Source: Actinomadura violacea (GTDB taxonomy: Bacteria > Actinomycetota > Actinomycetes > Streptosporangiales > Streptosporangiaceae). Taken from it: a stretch of 64,000 nucleotides of DNA. The DNA is taken from contig NZ_JAGEPF010000003.1 in the NCBI RefSeq assembly GCF_017573465.1, positions 1 through 64,000 on the forward strand. The letters run 5' to 3'. A model generated the notes under the pieces. That model was not told the DNA's origin and made no database searches. It worked only from the letters and a program-made list of their open reading frames with translations. Shown here one piece after another: positions 17,502-24,540 of the stretch (position 1 is the first letter of the stretch; the number at the start of each line of letters is the position of its first letter). A program made the position numbers and the translations under genes.

Positions 17502-17718
17502 CTCGGCGTGTCCGCCGGGGATCGGCGCCGGCGGCGGGGTGCCCGGCCGCCGCGGCTGGCCTGGTCTCCGGTCTAACGGCGTCGGCTCCCGCAACTCATT
17601 GGCCAGCCGGGGCACCTTGGTGAATCGGGCGGTGTGGTAGGTGCCGGCGACCGCGCCAGAGCGGGTCCGGCACGGCGAGCCTGGCTTGACGGCGCACCGC
17701 GGGCACGGGGGCGCTCGG
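17502..17718 (-). pseudogene. Small zinc-finger protein remnant
   Basis: A leftward reading contains CPRCAVKPGSPCRTRSG, then GTYHTARFTKVPRLA. This is the C-P-x-C...G-x-x-C...H-x-x-R zinc-finger found in short actinobacterial mobile-element proteins. The frame opens right after a TGA with no start codon, so the N-terminus is missing. It runs into the resolvase remnant. The two were probably one translationally coupled unit. Confidence 0.55.
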
Positions 17719-17837
17719 CCTCATCGGCATCGGGCAGGGCGGCGGTCTCCGGGGCGGGCGCTTCTCAGAATGGACCGTTTGCAAGAAGCCCGTGCCCACC
17801 GAGGCGCCTGCCCGACCCTTTGATCAGTCCTTGGCGG

Positions 17838-18434
17838 TCAACCGTTCTGTAGCGGGCTGGGGCCCAGGACTCTGGTGATGAAGCTCGCCAGTTGCGCCTG
17901 CATTCTTTCGCGCGGCACGCACTTTTGACCGGCCAGGTGTTCGACGAGGTCGGCTCGGGTGGCAGCGAGCAGTGCATGGGCGGTGAAGTCGCTCTCGGCC
18001 AGGCCGGGAATCTGCTTCAGCATGGCTTGGAGCAGGCTGTGCCATCGCTCGTAATGCTCTGCCTGGTAAGGGCTGGCGCTCCCAGTTTCCTCCAGGGCCA
18101 GTGCGAGGCGGCGGTTGTCGAGTTTAAAGCACAGCAGGGCGTCGAGCAGGGCGGGTATGCGCTGAAGCGGTGGGGTGGGGGGTCCTAGCGGCGGCGGACC
18201 TGTTTCGACGGCGTCCATGATCGGTTCGAGCCGTGCCTCGTACAGCGCGCGGATCAGCCCGGTGCGGTCGCCGAAGGCGCGGAAGAGCGTTCCTTTTCCG
18301 ACGCCGGCCGCTGCCGCGACGTCGGCCATGGTGACGTCCTCGGTGCTCTCACAGCGAGCGAAGAGGGCGTCGGCGGCCGCGAGGACGGCCCTCCGGTTAC
18401 GGACGGCGTCCTTGCGAGGCTTGCGCTCGGGCAC
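17838..18434 (-). CDS. TetR family regulator
   Basis: 198 residues starting at GTG (VPERKPRKDAVRNRRAVLAA), with GGAGGA seven bases upstream. The helix-turn-helix is VTMADVAAAAGVGKGTLFRA, followed by FGDRTGLIRALYE. The C-terminal ligand domain (LLDALLCFKLDNRRLALAL) matches the SbtR-like group. It is divergent from an NTF2-like and NmrA-like gene pair. Two GGACC-type dyads in the gap are probable operators. Confidence 0.88.
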   Translation of the reverse strand: MPERKPRKDAVRNRRAVLAAADALFARCESTEDVTMADVAAAAGVGKGTLFRAFGDRTGLIRALYEARLEPIMDAVETGPPPLGPPTPPLQRIPALLDALLCFKLDNRRLALALEETGSASPYQAEHYERWHSLLQAMLKQIPGLAESDFTAHALLAATRADLVEHLAGQKCVPRERMQAQLASFITRVLGPSPLQNG

Positions 18435-18456
18435 GCGGACTCCTCCATTTGCGATG

Positions 18457-18502
18457 CGGACCCCGGGTCCGTATCGTGAAAGTTCCGGACCCAGAGTCCG
18501 GA
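18457..18502. promoter_or_regulatory. Two TetR-type dyads
   Basis: CGGACC-CCG-GGTCCG at 18457-18471 and TCCGGAC-CCAGA-GTCCGGA at 18484-18502 share the core GGAC/GTCC. They lie in the 90-bp gap between the TetR gene and the divergent NTF2-like gene. Binding by the adjacent TetR is inference. Confidence 0.6.
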
Positions 18503-18524
18503 TTTTACGAGATGGAGGATACCC

Positions 18525-18950
18525 GTGTCCGCACACACCTCTCCAGCGGATCTGTACCGCAACAGCCTCCGACTGCTGCTGGACAAGAACATCCCCGCCT
18601 GGGTCGGCCTGTGGGCCGAGGACGGCATCATGGAGTTCCCCTTCGCCCCCCAGGGCTGGCCCGAGCGGTTGGAGGGCAAGGAGGCCATCGCCGCCTACAT
18701 GCGCGACTACCCCGACCACATCGACCTGCACGACTTTCCTGACCTGCGGATCCACCAGACCACCGACCCGGAGACCGTCGTGGTCGAGATGCGCGGTGTC
18801 GGCCGCCTGGTGGAGACCGGCAGCCCCTTCGACATGACCTACATCGCCGTCGTAACCGTTCAGGACGGGCTCATCACCACCTACCGCGACTACTGGAACC
18901 CCCTCGTCGTCCTAGAATCCGGCACCGACTTCACTGGGAGCGCCCGATGA
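18525..18950 (+). CDS. SnoaL/NTF2-like protein
   Basis: 141 residues with the NTF2-like cone fold pattern: LYRNSLRLLLDKNIPAWVGL, WAEDGIMEFPFAPQGWPERL, YIAVVTVQDGLITTYRDYWN. The PhzA/B-like subgroup fits best. The GTG start is preceded by GGAGG. It overlaps the following NmrA-like gene by four bases (ATGA). The two are therefore cotranscribed and controlled by the divergent TetR. It may bind or isomerise the ligand that the reductase handles; no specific reaction is claimed. Confidence 0.83.
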   Translation: MSAHTSPADLYRNSLRLLLDKNIPAWVGLWAEDGIMEFPFAPQGWPERLEGKEAIAAYMRDYPDHIDLHDFPDLRIHQTTDPETVVVEMRGVGRLVETGSPFDMTYIAVVTVQDGLITTYRDYWNPLVVLESGTDFTGSAR

Positions 18951-19795
18951 CCGCCACAGGCACCACATTGGTCATCGGCGCCACCGGCACTACCGGCAGG
19001 CGCACCGCCGCGCAACTGACAGCCGCCGGCCACCGCGTCAAGGCGGCCAGCCGTCAGGCCACGCCGCTCCCCGGCGCGGAGCCGGTCCGCTTCGACTGGT
19101 ACGACCCCGCCACCCACAGCGCTGCCCTCGACGGAGTCGACCGCGTCTATCTCATACCGCCCCTGGGCGAGTCCGACCCGGCGGCGGTCATGCTGCCGTT
19201 CCTCCATCGGGCCCGCACCGCCGGCGTGCACCGCGCGGTACTCCTCAGCTCTTCGGCCATCCCCGAGGACGGCCCGGCGGTGGGGGCGGTGCACCGGGCC
19301 CTGCCCGGCCTGTTCGAGCAGTGGGCGGTGCTGCGGCCCTCCTGGTTCATGCAGAATTTCACCGGCACGCACGGGCATGCCCTCAGCCTTCGTGAAGACG
19401 GCACTCTCTGGACCGCGGCCGGGAGCGGCCGGGTCGGTTTCGTCGACGCCGAGGACATCGCGGCCGTCGCCGTCCACGCACTGACCGACGAGCACGCTCC
19501 CAACACCGATCTCGTCCTCACCGGGCCGGAAGCGCTGAGCTACGACGACGTCGCCGTGATCATCACCGAGGTCACCGGCCGGCCCGTGGTCCACCGCCAT
19601 CTGTCCTACGAGCAAATGCGCGACCGCCTCGCGGCGCTTATGCCGCCGACGTTCGCCGCGATGCTGGCCGGCATGGACCGCGCCATCGCCGAGGGCTCCG
19701 AAGACCGCACCACCGACACCGTCCTGCGCATCACAGGTCGCCCCCCGCGAACCTTCCGCGCCCTCCTTGAAAAAGAGATGCCATGGAGTAGTTGA
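18947..19795 (+). CDS. NmrA-like NAD(P)-binding reductase
   Basis: 282 residues. The dinucleotide loop GATGTTGRRTAAQL is at the N-terminus. The body carries VRFDWYDPATHSAALDGVDR, LRPSWFMQNFTG and GFVDAEDIAAVAVHALTD, all standard for NmrA/HSCARG-like quinone-reductase-type proteins. There is no YxxxK active site, as usual in this group. Coupled to the preceding NTF2-like gene. Confidence 0.87.
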   Translation: MTATGTTLVIGATGTTGRRTAAQLTAAGHRVKAASRQATPLPGAEPVRFDWYDPATHSAALDGVDRVYLIPPLGESDPAAVMLPFLHRARTAGVHRAVLLSSSAIPEDGPAVGAVHRALPGLFEQWAVLRPSWFMQNFTGTHGHALSLREDGTLWTAAGSGRVGFVDAEDIAAVAVHALTDEHAPNTDLVLTGPEALSYDDVAVIITEVTGRPVVHRHLSYEQMRDRLAALMPPTFAAMLAGMDRAIAEGSEDRTTDTVLRITGRPPRTFRALLEKEMPWSS

Positions 19796-19810
19796 TATTC
19801 CCAGGCGATC

Positions 19811-20071
19811 AGCGGTTCTGGTGTCGAGACTCTGCGCAATCTCGGCTTGGCCGTCTTACGGCGGCTCGGACGTCGGTGAAGTCATCTCCACCGCCGCCCG
19901 CGTCACCTCCGGCGACTACGACAGCTGGCACGATGCCTGGCTTTCCACTGCCGAACGCCTGGAGACCGAGGCCCGCGCAAGCCACCTCATCAGCGCACGC
20001 GACGGACTCCTCCGCGCTTCCACCTACTACCGGGCAGCTGAGTTCTTTCTGCACAGCGACCCCGACGCGCC
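19811..20071 (+). pseudogene. FrsA-like alpha/beta hydrolase, N-terminal fragment
   Basis: The reading YGGSDVGEVISTAARVTSGD, then SWHDAWLSTAERLE and SARDGLLRASTYYRAAEFFL, matches the N-terminal helical region of FrsA/pseudooxynicotine-hydrolase-like enzymes. The preceding ETLRNLGLA part is in another frame, so a one-base shift near 19855 is present. The catalytic domain after FLHSDPDAP is missing altogether. No start remains. Confidence 0.7.
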
Positions 20072-20238
20072 CGCAGCGGGTCCATCCGCACGCTCCCAAC
20101 AGAGCACCCGGCGACCACCCGCATCCGAACCGCTAGTGGCGATATCCCGCGCCTCCACGGCTCGCTAACGCCACTGACAGTTCGGTTGCTGCTCAAGCTC
20201 CTAGGCCTGGAGGGGCTTTGTCGCTCGTGTTCCGCCGC

Positions 20239-20695
20239 CTACTGGTTGTTGCGGACCCAGATGTACTTCGAGCAGCCTTCCTTGGTGCACGCGTACAAGC
20301 GGATCCCGCTTCCCTTGCCCCCGTAGGCGTTCACAGACTGGTCTTCGTAGAAGTTGTAGTTCCAGGTCGCCCAGCTAAGAGGCCGGAAGCTGGAGTGAGA
20401 ACCTTTTCGGTAGTACTTCCACGCTCCGGAGCGGGTTCGCAGGTAGTTGCTCCACTTCATCGACGTCGGGTTGCCGGTCGTGTAGCCCCCGTCGTACAGC
20501 GAGATCTTGTCTCCGTGCTTCACGAAGCACGCGGTCGCGTAGCTGTACTTCGCGCACTCCGTTGCTGGCAGCGGCCGTCACGCTGTGCGCCTGACTATTG
20601 ACCGCCGCCTGCGAAGGCGCTAGCGGGATCATCAGTGTCGCTCCTGCGACCACCGTGCTTGCCGCCGCTACAGCGATCCGGGTACCTGCGCGCAT
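20239..20695 (-). pseudogene. Secreted cysteine-containing small protein, frameshifted
   Basis: The first frame gives a clean signal peptide (MRAGTRIAVAAASTVVAGAT, then LMIPLAPSQA) but drifts into an arginine-rich nonsense reading. The second frame, from about 20570, reads ECAKYSYATACFVKHGDKIS and then KWSNYLRTRSGAWKYYRKG and LYACTKEGCSKYIWVRNNQ. It has four cysteines and many aromatics. A one-base shift near 20555-20575 joins them into about 150 residues. This could be a recent inactivation or a sequence error. The family is not recognised. Confidence 0.6.
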
Positions 20696-21137
20696 GATCT
20701 GCCCAACTTTCCATGTCGACTGGCGCCCCCATGGGGGCGCATCTCGCGGTCAGCATGGACAGCCGCCAGCACGAGCAGAAGGCCTTTTCCATCACAGTGA
20801 AACCCTTGCAACAGACCCGACACTCGGGTCCGTGTCACCGACCCCAAGGTAGCTCTGTGTGACGATGGTGAATTTCGTGTTCTCACAAATGACCGGTTTT
20901 GCGAGCACGCACCGTCACCACCATCGCACAGAGGTACATTTCCTCCGGTCGGCTCTTGGCCCACATCACCCGCCCCGATCCAGGCCTTGACGAGGCCCTC
21001 TCTACGAACCTTCCGAGCACCCTGCAGCTTCCGCGGTTCTCTCTGACCGTCCGCCTGCGAGAAGAGTTCCTTGCCCCCGGCCGAGAGGAGGAACGCCGAC
21101 GGTACGGGCCAAGTGCTGGGCAGCCGCCAGGGTCTCC
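20696..21137. other. Intergenic, no gene seen
   Basis: About 440 bases between the secreted-protein locus and the end of the coiled-coil gene. The left part should hold the leftward promoter of the secreted protein. No coding resemblance or strong hairpin was seen. Confidence 0.5.
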
Positions 21138-22469
21138 TCAGCTTGTGCTGGGAGGAGGCGCGTAGAAGTCGTTCGGCACACGGTCGTGGTGGCTGCTCTG
21201 GGCGTCGGCATCGGCCGGGCGGTCGGGCGGCGGGGAGGCTTCGGCGCGCGCGGCGCGTTCGCGTTGCGTGGCGGCTTCGGCGCGGGCGGCCGCCAGGTCG
21301 GTTTCGAGCCGGTCGCAGAGCGCCTGACGGGAGGCGATCGCACTCTGCGCAGCCGCCAGTTCCTGCGCGGCCTGCCTGGCCGCTTGGTCGGCGCTGGCCT
21401 GGAGGGCTTGCTGTCGACGCTCCACGGCTTCGGCGCGGGCGGTGGCCTCGCGTCCCTGTCGTATCGCCTCATCGCGTGCCAGCTCGGCGGCCTCGGCCCT
21501 GGTCTGCTGGGCGCGGGCTTCGCCATGAGCGGTGGCCAGTGCCTCCCGTGCGGTCGCTAGCGCTGCCGTGCTGTCGGCCAGCTCGTTCTGGAGTGTCTGC
21601 AGTCGGTCGGCCTGCGCGCGGACGGCGGCCTCGAACCGGACGCGTTCCTGCTCGTGGGCGTTGCGCGTGTCGCGGAGTTCGGCGGCCTTGGCGTCGCGGG
21701 CGGCCTCGGCGGCGGCCTGAGCCTGACGGGCGGAGTCGCGGGCGCTCTGATGCGCGGCGATGGCCTCGGTGGTGTCGGCGCGGACCTGTGCCAGGTCCGC
21801 GCGGTCGCGGGCCGCTGCCTGCTCGGCGGCCCGCTGAGCGGTGCGGGCGGCCTCGGCGTCGGCGACCGCATCTTTGCGGGCCTTGTCGGCAGCCAGTGCG
21901 CGGGCGTCGGCGTCGGCTTCGGCCTGTGTGGCTGCGGTCGCCTCGGCTTCGGCCCGTTGCACCCGGGCCAGGGCTCCCTCCTGGGCCTTGTTGAGGAAGT
22001 CCTTCAGCTCGGTCAACTGGTCCTGCAAGGCGCTGATGGCCGCAGGCACCCGCTGGGCGAGCGCCTCGGCCTGGTGGAGCGGTTCGTCGACCGAGGCGGC
22101 GTCGGCGGCACGCCGGTCTCGGCTGGCCTGGTCGGCGTGGGCCTTGCTGCAGTACTTGGGGGGCCGGCCGCGGCCGCGCGCGGGTAGCGGTTCGGAGCAG
22201 CCGGCCAGGGCGCACTCCCCCGCCGTTGTAGGCGCCTGGGTGGCTGATTCGCCCTTGGCTTCCGCGCTGCGCTCAGCGTCCTCCGAGGCGGGGTCGGCCG
22301 CACCCTCCGCCAGGTCGCCGCGCTGCGCCGGTGATCCCCTCACGGCGGAGGAGCCCGCCGGAGCGGGCACGGACGGTGTGGCACCCGGCACCCCGGGGAG
22401 CTCGCCGGGAGGTTCGGTGGCCGCCGTGGTGGTCGCAGGCTCGTCGGTGGCCTCGTTCGCGCTGCTCAC
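21138..22469 (-). CDS. Coiled-coil protein with zinc-knuckle motif
   Basis: 443 residues, GTG start. Residues 1-80 are a low-complexity, Pro/Ala/Glu-rich arm. A probable zinc motif follows at about 85-115 (C-x4-C-x15-YC-x3-H in CALAGCSEPLPARGRGRPPK and the next YCSKAH). From about 125 to 410 the chain is one nearly uninterrupted Ala/Glu/Arg/Gln coiled coil with heptads. The tail ends FYAPPPSTS. KfrA-like plasmid proteins have a similar layout but a different DNA-binding head. It is divergent from a tyrosine recombinase. A nucleoid or partition-like role is possible, but none is proven. Confidence 0.75.
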   Translation of the reverse strand: MSSANEATDEPATTTAATEPPGELPGVPGATPSVPAPAGSSAVRGSPAQRGDLAEGAADPASEDAERSAEAKGESATQAPTTAGECALAGCSEPLPARGRGRPPKYCSKAHADQASRDRRAADAASVDEPLHQAEALAQRVPAAISALQDQLTELKDFLNKAQEGALARVQRAEAEATAATQAEADADARALAADKARKDAVADAEAARTAQRAAEQAAARDRADLAQVRADTTEAIAAHQSARDSARQAQAAAEAARDAKAAELRDTRNAHEQERVRFEAAVRAQADRLQTLQNELADSTAALATAREALATAHGEARAQQTRAEAAELARDEAIRQGREATARAEAVERRQQALQASADQAARQAAQELAAAQSAIASRQALCDRLETDLAAARAEAATQRERAARAEASPPPDRPADADAQSSHHDRVPNDFYAPPPSTS

Positions 22470-22807
22470 CGGCTCACCATAGCTCCATTTTCACTGCACG
22501 GCGCGCTTAATTGTTAACGCGACACGCGCAACGCGTAATCTCAAGAGCCTTGAGGCTCCGGGATAATGACGGTTATCCTGGTGTGCATGATCATCAGGGG
22601 CGGCCGACGCGCGATCGGCGTCGCGCGCGACGTGAGCCGAGCATGCGGCGATGCGGGGTGCGGACAGGTGGCGTCCGGGCGGGGTGCTGTGCGTGCTTCA
22701 GCGCGGCGCTCGGTGCAGATTCCGACGGTGACTCAATGCGCCAGAACTGCAGGTAGCGGCGCTGTTGCACCGAGTGCCGTAACGCCGCTTGCGAAGGGCG
22801 CGGGCGC
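22470..22807. other. Divergent promoter region of coiled-coil and recombinase genes
   Basis: 338 bases with AT-rich blocks (TTAATTGTTAACGCG at about 22507-22521, GATAATGACGGTTATCCTGG at 22562-22581). The second contains the imperfect dyad GATAATGACGGTTATC. These are plausible promoter/operator or recombination-site sequences. No gene is called. Confidence 0.4.
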
Positions 22808-24052
22808 ATGACCATCCAACCGCGGCCCTCGTCGGCTCCGGATGCCCCGTTGGAAGCCACGGCGCTGCTGCCCGCAGAGGCGGTTGCGGCGGCCCGGTCG
22901 CCGGCTTCGGAGACTGCAGCGGAAGCGGCGACGACGGGGACGGGTGCGGCGGCCGATCCGATCGGGCAGGCCGTCGCGCTGCTGCCCGCGCTGCCGCCTG
23001 ACGACACGGGCGACCGGTACGGCCTGCGGTTGCTGACCGCCGCCTGGCTGCGCGGCCAGGACAGCGAAGCCACCCGCCGCGGCTACTACCGCGACCTGGC
23101 CGGCTGGCTCGACTACTGCGCACGCACCGCGCTGGAACCGTGCTCGGCGCGCCGCGCCGATATCGACGACTGGTCGGCGTCCATGACCGTCAACGTCGGC
23201 GGCAACTCGCGCCCGCCCAGCGCCGCGACCCGGGCGCGGCGCCTCGCCGCCGTCTCCTCCTGGTACACCTACCTGCAGTCCAACGATGTCACCGACCGCA
23301 ACCCGACGCTGCTGGTGAAGCGGCCGACCAGCGCGCAGATCACCGCGTCCGCGCGCAAGGCGCCCACCCTCAGCGTCACCGAGACCGCGCGGTTGCTCGA
23401 CACCGCAGAGGGCCGCGCCATCGAGTTGGACACCGAAGCGGCCTGGCGTGACGCGGCCGTAATCACCCTGCTGTTCTACACCGCGCTGCGCGTCTCGGCG
23501 TTCACCGGCGCGGACCTGACCGACCTGGACACCGAGGCCGGTTACCGGGTGCTGTGGCACAGCGTTAAGGGCAAGGGACCTGATGGCCGCGACTATGTCC
23601 GTCTCGACGGCGAGCTCTGCCGCGTCCTGGACGCCTACCTCTCAGTCCGCGCCCGTCGCCACCCGGACCGCGTCACGCCGCCCGGACCACTTCTGGTGAC
23701 CACCCCGCACCCCTACGACCGGACCAAACCCGGCGACAAACGCCTCACCCAGCGCGACGTCACCAACATCCTTCGCCGGCAGGCCGAACTCGCCGGGCTC
23801 CCCGCCGCGTCTCGGCTCAGCCCGCACAGCGGCCGCCGCACCGTCATCACCACCCTGCTCGGCAATGACGTCCCGCTCGCCAAAGTGCAGGATCTGGCCG
23901 GGCACGCCGACCCCCGCACCACCCGCGGCTACGACGACACCAACCACAAACTCGCTTCCTCCCCCGTCACCGACCTCACCCGAATCCTCGCCGGCCACCG
24001 CACCGCCACCCCAGCCAGAGCCAAGCAAGATGGCCAGGCGGCGGACCAATGA
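22808..24052 (+). CDS. Tyrosine recombinase / integrase
   Basis: 414 residues. An N-terminal SAM-like core-binding domain (residues about 75-170: AWLRGQDSEATRRGYYRDLA) precedes the catalytic domain. Arg I is in FYTALRVSAFTGAD, the Lys in VKGKGPDG, His-x2-Arg II in LSPHSGRRT, then GHADPRTTRGY with the nucleophile Tyr. All six catalytic positions are present. The first about 70 residues are an Ala/Pro-rich extension. There is no excisionase gene and no tRNA nearby, so it may act as a resolvase-like partner of the divergent coiled-coil protein rather than as a classical integrase. Confidence 0.88.
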   Translation: MTIQPRPSSAPDAPLEATALLPAEAVAAARSPASETAAEAATTGTGAAADPIGQAVALLPALPPDDTGDRYGLRLLTAAWLRGQDSEATRRGYYRDLAGWLDYCARTALEPCSARRADIDDWSASMTVNVGGNSRPPSAATRARRLAAVSSWYTYLQSNDVTDRNPTLLVKRPTSAQITASARKAPTLSVTETARLLDTAEGRAIELDTEAAWRDAAVITLLFYTALRVSAFTGADLTDLDTEAGYRVLWHSVKGKGPDGRDYVRLDGELCRVLDAYLSVRARRHPDRVTPPGPLLVTTPHPYDRTKPGDKRLTQRDVTNILRRQAELAGLPAASRLSPHSGRRTVITTLLGNDVPLAKVQDLAGHADPRTTRGYDDTNHKLASSPVTDLTRILAGHRTATPARAKQDGQAADQ

Positions 24053-24402
24053 CTGCTGCCGTCAGGGTGCGTCTTGGGCGAGCGATGTAGATGCCACCGT
24101 CTCCGGCTTGGCAGTCCGCGCAGCGCGCGAGCAGGCGGGGATTCCGGCGAGGCGAACACAGGCGCCGAAACCCGTCCCTGCTGACCATTGTCAGCATCGC
24201 CGGCGGCCTACAGACTCCGCCCGGCGACCTGGTGGGCGCCGCGGTCAGGTCCACTGCGCCGGACGTGCCCTTCGCCGACCTTGGCGTGCGGATGCAGTAG
24301 TCGTCTCCGGGGCGCGCCGGGAGCACCGTGCGCCCGTCGAGGTTGTCCACGTCGGCGGATGCACAGTGCTCCTCACCACTGAGCTCGGCGTTCCCGGGGT
24401 TG
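24053..24402. other. Intergenic, left flank of the transposon
   Basis: 350 bases between the recombinase stop and the target duplication. Open frames exist but none is convincing. The right continuation of this pre-insertion sequence lies at 34465 onward. Confidence 0.5.
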
Positions 24403-24407
24403 AGGTA
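24403..24407. repeat. Target-site duplication, left copy
   Basis: AGGTA directly abuts the left inverted repeat. The same five bases abut the right inverted repeat at 34460-34464. Five base pairs is the Tn3-family duplication length. Confidence 0.85.
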
Positions 24408-24452
24408 CGGCCTCGGGGAACATCGGTACAGCGGTTATCGGTGAGAACGATC
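24408..24452 (+). repeat. Transposon left terminal inverted repeat
   Basis: 45 bases beginning CGGCCTCGGGGAACATCGG and ending GTGAGAACGATC. They are the exact reverse complement of 34415-34459. The usual Tn3 GGGG is at positions 8-11 of the repeat. The TSD supports the longer boundary. Confidence 0.93.
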
Positions 24453-24540
24453 ATGATCGTCTAGCACAGTGATCCACTTTGCCGCTGGGGTTCGGTGAAA
24501 CGCCTCCGGGCCCAGCCCGGGGCTGGCTACGGTCCGGCTC

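Noticed and set aside
24053..24402. Possible tRNA or attachment site after the tyrosine recombinase
   Set aside because: No cloverleaf-forming sequence and no repeated core was found.
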